A DNA stretch of 14,568 nucleotides, taken from assembly GCA_002336085.1 (NCBI GenBank), contig DDEH01000094.1:1-14568 (forward strand). The letters are read 5' to 3'. The first letter of the stretch is position 1. Each line of letters starts with the position of its first letter. Under the pieces are notes generated by a model. The model searched no databases. It had not been told where the DNA came from and saw only the letters and a program-made list of their open reading frames with translations. Below are positions 13,891 to 14,568 of this stretch, piece after piece. The position numbers were made by a program, and so were the translations under genes. This DNA is from Flavobacteriales bacterium UBA1959 (lineage in GTDB: Bacteria; Bacteroidota; Bacteroidia; Flavobacteriales_D; Sanyastnellaceae).

Positions 13891-14568
13891 TTATTCCCTC
13901 ACGTACTTCTGCTCGACCGCACCGTCGTTGTAGATATAAAACAGGATTTGATTCGGAGCAGGGTTCACTTCCCTCCCCATGATGTCGACAACCTTCTCCA
14001 ATTTTCGATCGCCAGCGTGAGCGGATAGAAAGGATACAGATTGGGCGCCGTCCTCACAGGTTTTGATCAAATATGCTTCAGACTCTTCTGCATTCAACAT
14101 CGCAGTCGCTCCGAGAAGAACATAACACTCATCAGCTGTCTGTCGCACAGCATAACCAGAGTCATCACGATGAATCGTGCTTTCAAAGGTTTGAGTCCAT
14201 TCTTCGGTGCCGGTCTCCGTTGTTTTGATGAGGATCATGTCACTGTCTCCAAAACTTTGTAACCCATGGTTTCGGGTGCCTCCAATGATGTATCCTCCGT
14301 CCATGGTCTGCTCAACGGAATATCCCATTTCACGCGTGTCGGCATCGCCGAAGGTTTGGCTCCATTCCTCCGAGCCATTTTCGTCTGTTTTGATCAGGTA
14401 AATGTCGCGATCGGCCCAAACGATTGAGTAGCTCATGAAGCCCAATAAGATGAACCCACCATCTTCCGTTTGTTGCACAGAATAGCCAATGTCGAAATAA
14501 TCGCCCCCGTACGTTTGGCTCCAAAGCTCTGTGCCACTGGCATCGGTTTTGATGAGGTAGGCATCGGC
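13891..14568 (-). CDS. Secreted repeat protein (propeller-like) with T9SS-like C-terminal tail (5' partial)
   Basis: The frame is open to the right edge of the window, so 226 codons including the stop are visible and the start and signal peptide are missing. It contains about three copies of a ~52-55 residue repeat: YLIKTD-x2-G-x-E-W-SQTF...GYSV-x-QT-x-DGG-[FY]-I. They begin near visible residues 3, 56 and 111, and a fourth degenerate copy breaks off near 163. Such repeats are typical of beta-propeller-like domains in secreted Bacteroidota proteins. The last ~40 residues (KVVDIMGREVNP...FYIYNDGAVEQKY) resemble a short T9SS C-terminal signal. Function is otherwise unknown; an extracellular binding or structural role is inferred. 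In repeat 3, one DGG has become DEC, introducing a cysteine. It converges on hemN. Confidence 0.85.
   Translation of the reverse strand, partial: ADAYLIKTDASGTELWSQTYGGDYFDIGYSVQQTEDGGFILLGFMSYSIVWADRDIYLIKTDENGSEEWSQTFGDADTREMGYSVEQTMDGGYIIGGTRNHGLQSFGDSDMILIKTTETGTEEWTQTFESTIHRDDSGYAVRQTADECYVLLGATAMLNAEESEAYLIKTCEDGAQSVSFLSAHAGDRKLEKVVDIMGREVNPAPNQILFYIYNDGAVEQKYVRE

Overview
The window looks like chromosomal DNA of a Bacteroidota bacterium, probably Flavobacteriales. Three secreted proteins carry C-terminal type IX secretion (T9SS) tails. A TAnnTTTG-type promoter box lies upstream of trmL, and starts lack Shine-Dalgarno sequences. The gene families (trmL, Crp/Fnr, hem genes) are also of Bacteroidota type. 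No tRNA, rRNA, CRISPR array or insertion sequence was found.

Layout. 1-993 (+): 3' part of a secreted T9SS cargo protein of unknown function. 1156-3018 (-): a secreted phosphodiesterase/nucleotide pyrophosphatase of the alkaline phosphatase superfamily, with a LamG-like domain apparently nested inside the catalytic fold and a T9SS tail. 3019-3304: a divergent spacer with an orphan terminator-like hairpin and a promoter for trmL. 3305-3781 (+): trmL, a tRNA wobble-base methyltransferase. 3933-4610 (+): a Crp/Fnr-family regulator with a perfect 14-bp palindrome overlapping its candidate promoter. 4769-13755: the heme biosynthesis locus. 13891 to the window end (-): 3' part of a repeat-containing secreted protein with a T9SS-like tail.

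The heme locus has two arms. hemL and hemH run on the minus strand as separate units, with an intrinsic terminator between them. hemA-hemC-hemD-hemE-hemB-hemN run on the plus strand as a tight operon with junctions from an 11-nt overlap to a 9-nt gap. Order of action: HemA reduces glutamyl-tRNA to glutamate-1-semialdehyde, HemL makes 5-aminolevulinate, HemB makes porphobilinogen, HemC and HemD make uroporphyrinogen III, HemE makes coproporphyrinogen III, HemN makes protoporphyrinogen IX, and HemH inserts iron. Protoporphyrinogen oxidase and HemF are not in the window, so the last oxidation step must be encoded elsewhere. hemH and hemA are divergent and share a control region of about 150 bp.

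No clearly new multi-gene system is visible. The best leads are the nested domain in the phosphodiesterase, a four-cysteine insert in the ferrochelatase, the regulator with its palindromic operator candidates beside the heme genes, crossing inverted repeats at 4693-4757, and a possible frameshifted gene tail at 13752-13890.
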